Shown one piece after another: positions 35,250-43,182 of a DNA stretch of 64,000 bases; positions within the stretch are counted from its first letter, which is position 1, and each line of letters opens with the position of its first letter. A model generated the notes under the pieces. That model did not search any database and had not been told where the DNA came from. It saw only the letters and a program-made list of their open reading frames with translations. The DNA is taken from the NCBI RefSeq assembly GCF_044891285.1, contig NZ_JAUIYO010000008.1:1-64000 (forward strand), given 5' to 3'. Both the position numbers and the translations under genes were made by a program. This DNA is from Pseudobacillus lumedeiriae. GTDB taxonomy: Bacteria; Bacillota; Bacilli; Bacillales; Domibacillaceae.

Positions 35250-35261
35250 GGAACCGGTTCC
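35250..35261. promoter_or_regulatory. LacI-family operator 2
   Basis: Identical GGAACCGGTTCC, 52 bp from operator 1 (about five helical turns), a spacing suitable for cooperative binding or looping. Confidence 0.65.
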
Positions 35262-35378
35262 AGAAAATAAGAAAAAGCAAACCCCTGACTCGTTTGAAAG
35301 GAGTATCCATTCTTTTCTGCTAGAATGTATACTATTTCTTTTGCCGCATGTTTGTAACGTAGATACTTAGGGCGGCAA

Positions 35379-36371
35379 TCAGCCAGGAGCAAATCGTTTG
35401 TCCACGCTTTCTCTTGCGATGATCTCAAATCCTGAATAAGTGAGTTTAGGTATTTCCTGCCCATTTGCTAGTTTTATTATATGTTGAGCCGCTGTTTTTC
35501 CCGCTTCAATAAAGTGGAGTTTGACGGTTGTTAGCGCTGGATTCATCATAGCTGTAATATCATACCCGCCAAATCCAGTGACAGATATGTTAGCAGGGAC
35601 GTGCATGCCTTTTTTATAAGCAGCTTTTACCGCGCCGATGGCAATATCGTCTGTGGCACAAATGAGCGCGGAAGGGAAGAAACCATCAAAAACAGCTAAA
35701 GCGCCTTCTGCTGCTTCGTGCATCGTAGGACCAGTTTCAAAAAAGTGGACTTCGCAGCCGTTCGCTTCTCTCGCTGCCCGTTTAAAGCCTTCTTTCCGTT
35801 TCGCACCGACTGCCGCGTTATGTTCACTAACGCCTAAAAAAGCGAGCCGCCGATGCCCTTGTTCAATAATGTATTTTCCGATCGCATAGCCGGCCTCTTC
35901 ATCGCTATGGACTAAACTATACACATCTTCATGCTGCTGTCCTAGTAATAGAACGGGAACATTAATTTCATTGAACGCTTGCAGGTGTCTATCAGTAATT
36001 TGTGTCGCTAACAAAATAATGCCGGAGACTTTTTGTTTGGCCAGCGTATAAATGGTTTCGATTTCACGTTCCATATTCTGATTTGTATTAGAAACGAGCA
36101 TGTGGCAATTCCACTCACGCAGCTCGTGATCAATGCCGATCAAGGTTTGGGCTGTTTCGTATGAATCAAGGCGCGGGACGATGGTGCCGATCATATTTGT
36201 TTTCTTTGCTTTCAAGCTTTGGGCAAAAGTATTCGGTGTATAGCCGGTTTCTTCAATGATGCTTTCGATTCGGTGTTTCATTTTTTCACTGACCGAACCG
36301 CCGTTTAAGTACCTTGACACTGTACTTTTAGCTACGCCTGCAAGCTTTGCGATATCCGCAATCGTTTTCAT
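35379..36371 (-). CDS. LacI family transcriptional regulator
   Basis: A 330-aa regulator. The N-terminal helix-turn-helix TIADIAKLAGVAKSTVSRYL is followed by a hinge helix and a periplasmic-binding-protein-like sugar domain from about residue 60. Length is complete. It should bind palindromes like the two GGAACCGGTTCC sites at 35198 and 35250, just beyond its stop codon. No sugar transport or catabolic gene is next to it, so either the target operon was lost or it acts at a distance. Effector unknown. Confidence 0.92.
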   Translation of the reverse strand: MKTIADIAKLAGVAKSTVSRYLNGGSVSEKMKHRIESIIEETGYTPNTFAQSLKAKKTNMIGTIVPRLDSYETAQTLIGIDHELREWNCHMLVSNTNQNMEREIETIYTLAKQKVSGIILLATQITDRHLQAFNEINVPVLLLGQQHEDVYSLVHSDEEAGYAIGKYIIEQGHRRLAFLGVSEHNAAVGAKRKEGFKRAAREANGCEVHFFETGPTMHEAAEGALAVFDGFFPSALICATDDIAIGAVKAAYKKGMHVPANISVTGFGGYDITAMMNPALTTVKLHFIEAGKTAAQHIIKLANGQEIPKLTYSGFEIIARESVDKRFAPG

Positions 36372-36554
36372 CTTGTTATCCCTACTTCCTTATTTCTTCG
36401 CTATCATTATACAATATTCTGAAGCTTGTAATCAGCCTGAGAGAATTTAGAAAATAGCGGTTCAATCCTCGCGCTGGTTCATGAATCCGATATGATGTAT
36501 GATGGAAAAAAATACATGGTGTCATTGCTGCTATAGAAAACAGGGGGGAAGGGA

Positions 36555-37802
36555 TTGAAACAATCTGCATTGCAACAACTGCCAAAGGAGCAGGCGGTGA
36601 AGCGGCCTAATCGGCTGTGGATGATCCTTCTGCTTGGCTCACTATCGGCGTTCGGTCCATTGTCGGTTGATATGTATCTGCCTGCTTTACCTGCTTTAGC
36701 CAATGATTTACAGGCTTCAGCGTCCGTTGCTCAGCTTAGTTTGACAGCTTTTTTAATTGGTCTTGCTTCTGGTCAAGTGATAGCAGGTCCCTTAAGTGAT
36801 GCGAATGGAAGAAGAAAACCCCTTATGATCGGACTGTCCATCTTTGCAGCCGCTTCTATTCTTTGTATGGTGATGCCGTCTATTTGGGGACTGATCGCTA
36901 TGCGGTTTATCCAAGGAGCAGCAGCAGCGGCCGGAATTGTCATTTCGCGGGCTGTCATTCGAGATTTATACACGGGCACAGAGCTGACGAAGTTTTTTGC
37001 CTTGACGATGCTGGTGAGCGGGTCGGCTCCGATCATCGCACCGGTTATTGGTGGACAGCTTCTTTCTTTTATGCCGTGGCACGGTATTTTCGGTGTGTTG
37101 GCTTTCATTGGGATAGCCGCCTTTATTGCTGTTTTTGCTGGTATGCCCGAAACTCTTTTAGCCGAACGAAAGTCGACAGGTGGAGTGAAAAGTACGCTGC
37201 TTACGTTTAAAACATTGATGACTGATAAAGTGTTCTTAGGTTATTGTCTAATGCAAGGGTTTGTCATGGCGGCGATGTTTGCGTATATAGCAGGATCACC
37301 GTTTGTACTGCAGGACTTGTTCGGATTGTCTCCACAAGCGTTTAGTTTATGTTTTGCTGTAAATGGAGTAGGAATTGTCACCGCGACTCAGCTTACTGGC
37401 CGGTTAGCCGGAAAAATAAAGGAATCTACTTTATTGAAGATCGGGCTTTCTATCGCTCTGTCAGGAAGCAGCTTCATGCTTGTTATGCTTGCGGTTGGCG
37501 CCCCGCTTATCGCTGTTCTTGTCCCGTTAGTTTTTGCGGTATCCAGTGTAGGGGTTGTGTCGACTACATGCTTTTCACTCGCTATGAATGATAAAGGAAA
37601 AACAGCAGGAAGTGCATCAGCTTTGCTTGGATTAATGCCGTTTATTTTTGGTGCAGCGGCGTCTCCGCTTGCCGGTATTGGCGCCGGCAGTACGGCATTG
37701 CCGATGGGGATCATTATGGTAAGTTGTCATTTAGCTGCGTTTGCCGCTTATTTCTTCTTATGCCGAAAAGGCGGAGCTTCGGAACAAGTACACAGCAAGT
37801 AG
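36555..37802 (+). CDS. Bcr/CflA family multidrug efflux transporter
   Basis: A 415-aa MFS protein with twelve predicted helices. The N-terminus carries the Bcr/CflA pattern SAFGPLSVDMYLPALPALA near residue 35, then GPLSDANGRRKP in loop 2-3. It starts with TTG at 36555 behind the very strong site GGGGGGAAGGG. Likely a proton-driven exporter of drugs or sulfonamide-like compounds. Monocistronic, with its own terminator. Confidence 0.92.
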   Translation: MKQSALQQLPKEQAVKRPNRLWMILLLGSLSAFGPLSVDMYLPALPALANDLQASASVAQLSLTAFLIGLASGQVIAGPLSDANGRRKPLMIGLSIFAAASILCMVMPSIWGLIAMRFIQGAAAAAGIVISRAVIRDLYTGTELTKFFALTMLVSGSAPIIAPVIGGQLLSFMPWHGIFGVLAFIGIAAFIAVFAGMPETLLAERKSTGGVKSTLLTFKTLMTDKVFLGYCLMQGFVMAAMFAYIAGSPFVLQDLFGLSPQAFSLCFAVNGVGIVTATQLTGRLAGKIKESTLLKIGLSIALSGSSFMLVMLAVGAPLIAVLVPLVFAVSSVGVVSTTCFSLAMNDKGKTAGSASALLGLMPFIFGAAASPLAGIGAGSTALPMGIIMVSCHLAAFAAYFFLCRKGGASEQVHSK

Positions 37803-37824
37803 ACAAGGCCCATCGGTCTTCGTG

Positions 37825-37876
37825 AAAACAGAGGATGCTGACTCAAAATAAACGTGTCAGCATCCTCTGTTTTTTG
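37825..37876 (+). terminator. Terminator after the Bcr/CflA gene
   Basis: AAAACAGAGGATGCTGAC/GTCAGCATCCTCTGTTTT, an 18-bp perfect stem with a T-tail. Confidence 0.9.
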
Positions 37877-37907
37877 GCAGGGAAAGAAAGGTTGAAAAGT
37901 AAAGCGG

Positions 37908-37937
37908 TTGACAAAGAATAAGCAGCTGTTTTATGAT
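37908..37937 (+). promoter_or_regulatory. Promoter of the quinone reductase gene
   Basis: Perfect TTGACA (37908-37913) and TATGAT (37932-37937) with an 18-bp spacer, immediately followed by the TATCTC...GAGATA element. Confidence 0.65.
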
Positions 37938-37970
37938 TATCTCGAATTAAGTATAATTAATTTAGAGATA
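37938..37970. promoter_or_regulatory. MhqR-like operator region
   Basis: TATCTCGAATTAAGTATA (37938-37955) matches 14 of 18 positions of the B. subtilis MhqR box as I recall it (TATCTCGAATTCGAGATA). A GAGATA half-site at 37965-37970 completes a wider TATCTC/GAGATA dyad. MhqR represses quinone-detoxification genes, and the downstream gene is a WrbA-like quinone reductase. The regulator itself is not seen here. Confidence 0.45.
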
Positions 37971-38070
37971 TTTAAAAAAAAGATAAGTTCGAAGTGTTTT
38001 TAGTGAATGTTTAATGTGATCATTCACGCATAGTTGGGTAATGAGAAGGAAAGACTGTAGGTGCATGAAT

Positions 38071-38736
38071 ATGGGATTTTTTAATAAGCTTTTTGGAAAT
38101 TCAAATAAAAAGGAGACAAAAGAGATGACAAATGTAAAAACAGCTATTATTTATTACAGTTCAACTGGAACAAATTATCAAATGGCGAAGTGGGCAGAAG
38201 AAGGGGCCAAAGAAGCAGGTGCTGAAGTAAAGGTGTTGAAGGTTCCAGAAACAGCTCCACAAGCGGCCATTGAGTCTAACCCTGCCTGGAAAGCTCATTA
38301 TGAAGAAACAAAAAATGTACCGGAAGTCACTCACGCGGACTTGGAGTGGGCGGATTCCATTATTTTTAGTGTGCCTACACGATTTGGGAATGTCCCGGGT
38401 CAGGTAAAGCAGTTTTTAGATACAACAGGCGGTTTATGGTTTCAAGGTAAGTTGGCTAATAAAGTAGTGAGCGCGATGACATCTGCTCAAAATGCGCATG
38501 GCGGTCAGGAACAGACCATTTTGCAGCTATACACAACAATGTACCATTGGGGAGCGATTGTGGCAGCGCCAGGATATACAGCTGATGCGATTTTTGCGGC
38601 TGGCGGCAATCCTTATGGCACCTCTGTTTCAGTGAATCAGGAAGGCAAGATGGTAGAGGATGTTCAAGAAGCGGTGAAACATCAAGCTAGGCGAACAGTT
38701 ACTGTCGCTCAAGCGGTAAAAAACGGTATGCAATAA
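38071..38736 (+). CDS. WrbA-like NAD(P)H:quinone oxidoreductase
   Basis: A flavodoxin-fold FMN enzyme that reduces quinones by two electrons. FMN-loop segment YYSSTGTNYQMAKWA, then PTRFGNVPGQVKQFLDTTGGLW and a TSAQNAHGGQEQTI loop are typical of WrbA. From the ATG at 38071 (GGTG 7 bp before) it is 221 aa with an extra N-terminus MGFFNKLFGNSNKKETKE. From the ATG at 38125 (AAAAGGAG at 38107-38114) it is 203 aa, the normal WrbA length. Both initiation sites look usable. Probably induced by quinones through the MhqR-like site. Confidence 0.88.
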   Translation: MGFFNKLFGNSNKKETKEMTNVKTAIIYYSSTGTNYQMAKWAEEGAKEAGAEVKVLKVPETAPQAAIESNPAWKAHYEETKNVPEVTHADLEWADSIIFSVPTRFGNVPGQVKQFLDTTGGLWFQGKLANKVVSAMTSAQNAHGGQEQTILQLYTTMYHWGAIVAAPGYTADAIFAAGGNPYGTSVSVNQEGKMVEDVQEAVKHQARRTVTVAQAVKNGMQ

Positions 38737-38750
38737 TATAAGCGGATGAA

Positions 38751-38786
38751 AAAAGCAGCGTCATGGGTGTGATGCTGCTTATTTTC
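38751..38786. terminator. Terminator after the quinone reductase
   Basis: AGCAGCGTCA/TGATGCTGCT stem with one G-U pair and a 6-nt loop, then TATTTTC. It lies between convergent genes. Confidence 0.7.
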
Positions 38787-38798
38787 ATTCGTTTATGA

Positions 38799-39587
38799 TT
38801 AATCGTCACTAAACATATTAAATAGTCTGCCGATTCCTCCTTCTTCTCTAGTACCGCCATTTTGAGGCATCGCCGCAAAGACACGACTAGCGAGACGGCT
38901 GAATGGAAGAGATTGAATCCAGACGGTTCCCGGCCCGCGCAGTGTCGCGAAGAATAAGCCTTCACCGCCGAACAGAGCTGTTTTAATGCCACTTACCGCT
39001 TCGATACTATAATCAACATCACTCGTCATTGCGACGAGACAGCCTGTATCGATCCGCAGCACTTCGCCGGGGGATAATGTTTTTTGATGGATCGTGCCGC
39101 CGGCGTGAACGAAAGCCATCCCATCGCCTTCAAGCTTTTGCATAATAAAGCCTTCACCGCCGAAAAAGCCGACGCCGAGCTTTCGCTGTAATTCAATTCC
39201 GACAGATACACCTTTGGCAGCTGCTAGAAAAGCGTCTTTTTGACAAATAATCTTTCCGTTCAGTGTACTTAAATCCATCGGGATAATTTTGCCTGGGTAA
39301 GGAGATGCGAAAGAAACGTGCTTTTTCCCGTGGCCTTCATTCGTGAACATCGTCATAAACAAGCTTTCTCCCGTCAGAACGCGTTTGCCTGCCCCCAACA
39401 GCTTGCCCATTAATCCGCCGCCTTGGCTGGATGAACCGTCGCCAAAGACTGTTTCCATGTGAATGCCATCTTCCATCATCATTAAGCTTCCTGCTTCGGC
39501 GATCACCGTTTCCTGTGGATCAAGCTCAACTTCCACAAACTGCATGTCATCGCCATAAATTTTGTAATCAATTTCGTGGTTATTCAT
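38799..39587 (-). CDS. AIM24/TIGR00266 family protein
   Basis: A 262-aa soluble, Gly-rich beta-helical protein of the AIM24 (TIGR00266) family. Typical stretches are ETVIAEAGSLMMMEDGI near residue 26 and FGGEGFIMQKLEGDG in the middle. The family has no settled biochemical role; it is often linked to membrane or stress functions. AAGGAGG upstream supports either of two adjacent ATGs; I used the inner one at 39587. A long in-frame upstream extension lacks a ribosome site. Confidence 0.87.
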   Translation of the reverse strand: MNNHEIDYKIYGDDMQFVEVELDPQETVIAEAGSLMMMEDGIHMETVFGDGSSSQGGGLMGKLLGAGKRVLTGESLFMTMFTNEGHGKKHVSFASPYPGKIIPMDLSTLNGKIICQKDAFLAAAKGVSVGIELQRKLGVGFFGGEGFIMQKLEGDGMAFVHAGGTIHQKTLSPGEVLRIDTGCLVAMTSDVDYSIEAVSGIKTALFGGEGLFFATLRGPGTVWIQSLPFSRLASRVFAAMPQNGGTREEGGIGRLFNMFSDD

Positions 39588-39649
39588 CATACAACCTCCT
39601 TTTTTCAACAAATCATACGCTTGTCCCGTGAAAAAAGTTTCGTTTTTAT

Positions 39650-40039
39650 TTAATGTTTTGTTTTTTCTGTCCATTCAACCTTGTACAATATAGTGATCTC
39701 GTTATCCTCTAGACCTTCAGGAAGCTCACCATTTTCACTGTTTAAGGACCGTAGGCTATTCTTTGTTGTAGCGGACCAGGCCGCTAAATAGACAGGCTGG
39801 TTTTTCGTCAGTGTAATTTTTTGGTGAGTGATCGTGCTGAATGAACGCATGGACATGTTGTGTTGATATTCTGTCGTAATCAACCCATTCGGAATACCTG
39901 CTAGTAATTTGACAGTATGGCCATCAGCTTCTGATTCACTTGTTCCAAAAGAGATGAGTGTATCTTTAAAGGTTGTCTCTATTGCATCAGAATTGACCAT
40001 AAGGCTAATTACTGTTAAAGTTAGCGTATATTCACTCAA
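39650..40039 (-). CDS. Hypothetical protein divergent from the guanidine riboswitch
   Basis: A 129-aa open frame with a TTG start and only a weak ribosome site. Composition is soluble and Thr/Ser/Asn-rich, and no motif is recognised. Its 5' end overlaps the putative promoter of the riboswitch transcript (39993-40021), and its own promoter would have to lie within the riboswitch DNA. The gene may be real with a different start, or spurious. Confidence 0.45.
   Translation of the reverse strand: MSEYTLTLTVISLMVNSDAIETTFKDTLISFGTSESEADGHTVKLLAGIPNGLITTEYQHNMSMRSFSTITHQKITLTKNQPVYLAAWSATTKNSLRSLNSENGELPEGLEDNEITILYKVEWTEKTKH
39993..40021 (+). promoter_or_regulatory. Promoter of the guanidine riboswitch operon, putative
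   Basis: TTGACC (39993-39998) and TAAAGT (40016-40021), 17-bp spacing, placing transcription start about 30 nt before the aptamer. Confidence 0.5.
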
Positions 40040-40056
40040 TTAAATAACCTATGCTT

Positions 40057-40188
40057 TCTAGGGTTCCGCGGAGCAATCCGGCCTGGTCCGAGAGAAGGCA
40101 CACAGAGGATTTCTGTGACACGGAGGGATAAAAGCCCGGGAGATTACGACAATATGATTGTGTAATCTTCCGGGCTTTCTTGTTTTTT
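40057..40188 (+). ncRNA. Guanidine-I (ykkC-type) riboswitch with terminator
   Basis: The aptamer shows the conserved blocks of the ykkC class in order: CTAGGGTTCCG, CTGGTCCGAGAG, an intervening hairpin (ACAGAGGATTTCTGT), then ACACGGAGGGATAAAAGCCC and GGGAGA. The expression platform is the terminator AAGCCCGGGAGATTAC/GTAATCTTCCGGGCTT (40132-40177) followed by a T-rich tail. The GCCCGGGAGA strand is shared by aptamer and terminator, so guanidinium binding would block termination. The two SMR genes directly downstream are the classic cargo. Confidence 0.95.
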
Positions 40189-40208
40189 AATAGTGGAGGG
40201 AGATAGAA

Positions 40209-40547
40209 ATGAACAGAGAATGGATGAAAGTATTTATTGCTGCATTGTTTGAAGTATGTTGGGTCATTGGCTTAAAACACGCAGATGATCTATGGGAATG
40301 GGCAGGCACAGCGGCTGCTATTTTTATAAGTTTTTATTTATTGATTGCGGCGGGCAAGAGGCTGCCCGTTGGAACCGTCTACGCCGTTTTTGTTGGAATG
40401 GGTACAGCAGGCACCGTTTTGTCGGAGATCCTCTTTTTTGGTGAGCCGGTGAAAGGGATTAAGCTCGTACTGATTGTCGTGCTGCTGGCTGGGGTGATTG
40501 GCCTAAAGCTCGTAACAGATGAAAAGGAAGGAGAGAAGGTATCATGA
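40209..40547 (+). CDS. ykkC: SMR family guanidinium exporter subunit (YkkC-like)
   Basis: A 112-aa small multidrug resistance protein with four helices. The membrane-embedded Glu of the SMR family is present in helix 1 (ALFEVCWVIGLKHA, Glu16), with the SugE/Gdx-like Trp nearby. GGAGGGAG precedes the ATG. Its stop overlaps the next SMR start. With the guanidine-I riboswitch upstream, guanidinium export is the most likely role, probably as a heteromer with the second subunit, as in B. subtilis YkkCD. Confidence 0.93.
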   Translation: MNREWMKVFIAALFEVCWVIGLKHADDLWEWAGTAAAIFISFYLLIAAGKRLPVGTVYAVFVGMGTAGTVLSEILFFGEPVKGIKLVLIVVLLAGVIGLKLVTDEKEGEKVS

Positions 40548-40858
40548 GCTGGCTGTATCTTACCTTGGCCGGGGTATTTGAAATGATGGGCGTCATCATG
40601 ATTAACAGTCTTCATAAAAATAAAAACTGGCAGTCGTTCGTCTTCATGCTGGCTGGGTTTGGCGCAAGCTTTGCTTTTCTTGCTCTTGCTATGGAAACAT
40701 TACCGATGGGAACGGCTTATGCCATTTGGACAGGAATTGGCACAGTGGGAGGAGCGATCGCAGGAATGCTCTTGTTCGGTGAATCAAGAGACTGGAAAAG
40801 GATTGTATTCATTACTATGGTACTTGGGGCAGCGATCGGGCTGAAGGTTGTGTCTTGA
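40544..40858 (+). CDS. ykkD: SMR family guanidinium exporter subunit (YkkD-like)
   Basis: A 104-aa four-helix SMR protein, again with a helix-1 Glu (LAGVFEMMGVIMINSL, Glu12) and the family end motif GAAIGLKVVS. Its ATG overlaps the preceding stop by 4 bp, so production of the two subunits is coupled, in keeping with a paired transporter. Controlled by the same guanidine-I riboswitch. Followed by a strong terminator. Confidence 0.93.
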   Translation: MSWLYLTLAGVFEMMGVIMINSLHKNKNWQSFVFMLAGFGASFAFLALAMETLPMGTAYAIWTGIGTVGGAIAGMLLFGESRDWKRIVFITMVLGAAIGLKVVS

Positions 40859-40908
40859 TTTTAAGAGCTTTCTTATGAGGGCGGTCAGTATTTTCTTATT
40901 TTGGACCG

Positions 40909-40953
40909 AAAAAGCCGGCAAAAACGGAGTCACCAGTTTATTGCCGGCTTTTC
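40909..40953. terminator. Bidirectional terminator
   Basis: AAAAGCCGGCAA/TTGCCGGCTTTT stem, between the SMR pair and the convergent coat-like operon. Confidence 0.85.
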
Positions 40954-40971
40954 ATTAATTATAAGAAAAGA

Positions 40972-41646
40972 TTATGTGAAAACGATCGTTTTAATATGGT
41001 CGATATTGATACGAATAGCTTGCTCTTTCACCGTCAGCAAATCGATAAAAGGTGATTCTTTTTGAAGTAATTTGCCGCTTATGCTTTCTTTTTCACCAAC
41101 GTTACAAGTGATAAATGTGCCTATCTTGTTTTTTAGTTGTTCATCAAGGGTAAGGGCATAATTTTTAGTAGTTAATAAAGAACTCGGATACATGGAATTT
41201 TTAAATCCATATGGCTGAGCGGATGATGGGTACGGAATAAGCCATTTAACGTGGCGAAACGGAATAAGAATTGTCTGATAAATAGGAGAGAATAGGATGA
41301 GATAATCGTCAAAGATATTTGTAATGTACCCGTGAAAAGGCTGGCCAGCGGTAGCGTTCAATTCAACAAACATTCCTTTAGATGTAAAAAGTACTTCTAA
41401 TAATGATAACTTTTTAATAATAGGAGGGTCTGTTAGTGAATCAGGGAAGATGATGTCCTCTGCTTCTTCTTTCGTTAAAACTTTCACTTTCCATACATGA
41501 GCGAGAGGAACGTAATAAAACTCCTGTTCATTAAAAACAACGACAACATCACTGCCAGCTTCAATCAATACTCCAATCACGTCTTTTTTCCCAACCAGTT
41601 CTAAGTGGACAGGTTCCCCGATGTAATCTTTCATTTGTTTGAGCAA
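40972..41646 (-). CDS. CotB/Sm-like domain protein, last gene of coat-like operon
   Basis: A 224-aa soluble protein made of repeated small beta-barrel units. Each has a GEPVHLEL-type strand, a GVLIEAGSD turn and a terminal hydrophobic HV-K-I strand; three such units are visible (starts near residues 7, 82 and 165). The layout matches the CotB-like proteins upstream, so I infer a spore-coat-type role. GAAGGAGG 7 bp before a TTG at 41646 sets the start. An upstream ATG would overlap the permease gene. Last gene of the four-gene operon. Confidence 0.7.
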   Translation of the reverse strand: MLKQMKDYIGEPVHLELVGKKDVIGVLIEAGSDVVVVFNEQEFYYVPLAHVWKVKVLTKEEAEDIIFPDSLTDPPIIKKLSLLEVLFTSKGMFVELNATAGQPFHGYITNIFDDYLILFSPIYQTILIPFRHVKWLIPYPSSAQPYGFKNSMYPSSLLTTKNYALTLDEQLKNKIGTFITCNVGEKESISGKLLQKESPFIDLLTVKEQAIRINIDHIKTIVFT

Positions 41647-41666
41647 TGTAAATCCTCCTTCAATGT

Positions 41667-43016
41667 CTAAAAAAGAAAGGTATTCCAAATGTAAAGAAAA
41701 AACAGACTAGTAAACAGACCGATAGGGATGATAACGAATGTTACTTTCATGTATTGTCCCCAAGTAATGTTTACGGAGTGTTTCTTTAATAAGAACATCC
41801 ATAGCAAAGTGGACAATGCGCCGATAGGAGTTAGCAGTGCACCAATATTCATACCAATCATACTCGTCAAGTAGGTGAATTGTATCGTTTGCTGGTCCAT
41901 GCCCATTTCAGTAATGGATAATGATCCAATCATGACAGCTGGCAGGCTATTCACTGTGTTAGAAAGTAAGGTAAAGAACAGTCCTATGACCATACTAATA
42001 TGAAAGGAATGGTCTGTAACAAATGCTTCTAAATGCCACGCGATGAGATGAGTCAATCCAACGTTCTTTAATCCATAGACAAGCACGTACACATTAAAAG
42101 CAAAAAGCAATATATGCCAAGGTATTTTCTTGAACACATCGAGCATTCCCATTTTTGTTCGGTGCCACCTAATAAGAAGAAGCAAAAGGGCTCCGCTTAA
42201 TCCGATCCATTCAAGAGGAACACCGAAAGGAGATAAAGTAAAGAAGCCGATCCTTGTCAAAATCACAATCCATATACAGGATTTAAACAGCGGCCAGTCA
42301 ATTTTTTCATCCGCTGACTCTCGTTTTAAAGGATGATCCAATATAATAGCATGGGATGTATAATGCCACTTTAAATGAAGAAAAGGTGTCCTATTGGGTA
42401 TATCTTTTTTGAAATAGATATAAAGTAGAAAAGCAATAAGTACAATTCCTAATAAAGAAGGAACAAACATCATTTCTATATAGCTATTTAAGCTGAACCC
42501 GATTATTTTTAGAGAGATAAGATTAGAAATGCTGCTGACGGCGATCGGTGAGCTTGCTGTAATAGCTATTAAAGCGCCGGAAATAAAGTAAGGAAAAGCT
42601 TGCCGCTGTTTCATCTTTAAAAGCTTCATAATATAAATAATGATTGGGGTAGTAATAAGGATGCTGCTCTCATCATTAAAAAACATCGTCATCAAAAAAC
42701 AAAGAAGAAGAATATATATAAACAGAAGCTTTCCGGAACGCTTTGACCGAATAATGATATTAAAAGCAATCCATTTAAAAAATCCGATGCTATCTAACAC
42801 AAGCGCCATGATGGTTGTTGATAAAATAGTTAGCGTGGCTCCTCTTACTACATCAAATACATGGATAAGATCGGATAGCGGAACGATGCCTAATAGTAAA
42901 ACAATAGCAGCCCCCATCGAAGAAGAAATAATTTCGATGATTCCTAAGGGCCGCCGTAACATAATCATAACTACAAAAAAAGTGATACACATGAATAAGA
43001 AATGAGAATCAAGCAT
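41667..43016 (-). CDS. ArsB/NhaD-type ion transporter in coat-like operon
   Basis: A 449-aa membrane protein with about eleven helices, of the ion transporter (ArsB/NhaD) superfamily. The central re-entrant motif FFNDESSILITTPIIIY (about residue 112) and its second-half counterpart (SNTVNSLPAVMIG near 350) are clear. Its ATG overlaps the stop of the 57-aa gene by 8 bp and its own ribosome site is weak, so translation is probably coupled. A paralogue lies at 55201-56556. Substrate (arsenite, Na+ or carboxylate) unknown. Confidence 0.85.
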   Translation of the reverse strand: MLDSHFLFMCITFFVVMIMLRRPLGIIEIISSSMGAAIVLLLGIVPLSDLIHVFDVVRGATLTILSTTIMALVLDSIGFFKWIAFNIIIRSKRSGKLLFIYILLLCFLMTMFFNDESSILITTPIIIYIMKLLKMKQRQAFPYFISGALIAITASSPIAVSSISNLISLKIIGFSLNSYIEMMFVPSLLGIVLIAFLLYIYFKKDIPNRTPFLHLKWHYTSHAIILDHPLKRESADEKIDWPLFKSCIWIVILTRIGFFTLSPFGVPLEWIGLSGALLLLLIRWHRTKMGMLDVFKKIPWHILLFAFNVYVLVYGLKNVGLTHLIAWHLEAFVTDHSFHISMVIGLFFTLLSNTVNSLPAVMIGSLSITEMGMDQQTIQFTYLTSMIGMNIGALLTPIGALSTLLWMFLLKKHSVNITWGQYMKVTFVIIPIGLFTSLFFLYIWNTFLF

Positions 43017-43182
43017 TCGATTTCGCCGGCTTTTTCTTTAACTTGCCGATCTTTTTTAGTAAGCCAGTTTCTTTATAGATAAGTGTTTCTTCTTTCTCCA
43101 CATGCGCCTTCTGGAAAGGAGGTTTAATAAATAAAAAGTAAAACAAGCCTCCTGTGACCAAGTAAAAAAGCGTCATCACCAT
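43009..43182 (-). CDS. 57-aa membrane-anchored basic protein
   Basis: A gene too short for routine prediction. The ATG at 43182 follows GGAAGGAGGAG at 7 bp, an excellent site. The product has one N-terminal helix (about residues 3-20, LFYLVTGGLFYFLFI) and a basic Lys-rich tail ending KKKPAKSNA. The start overlaps the end of the 541-aa coat-like gene and the stop overlaps the ArsB/NhaD-type start, so it bridges the two by coupled translation. It may be an accessory subunit of the permease. Function unknown. Confidence 0.78.
   Translation of the reverse strand: MVMTLFYLVTGGLFYFLFIKPPFQKAHVEKEETLIYKETGLLKKIGKLKKKPAKSNA

Larger units (their letters stand above)
34758..35378. other. Gene-poor gap with LacI operators
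   Basis: About 620 bp without a convincing gene. It holds an imperfect palindrome at 34814-34842 (AATAAATGCAAA/TTTGCGTTTATT), a 41-codon reading frame at 34885-35010 of doubtful reality, and two perfect LacI-type palindromes plus a half-site (35175-35261). Best explained as the remains of an operon once controlled by the adjacent LacI regulator. Confidence 0.5.

Noticed and set aside
35129..35464. 111-aa minus-strand open frame
   Set aside because: It runs across the LacI operators and the out-of-frame 3' end of the LacI gene, has no good ribosome site and shows no protein-like pattern.
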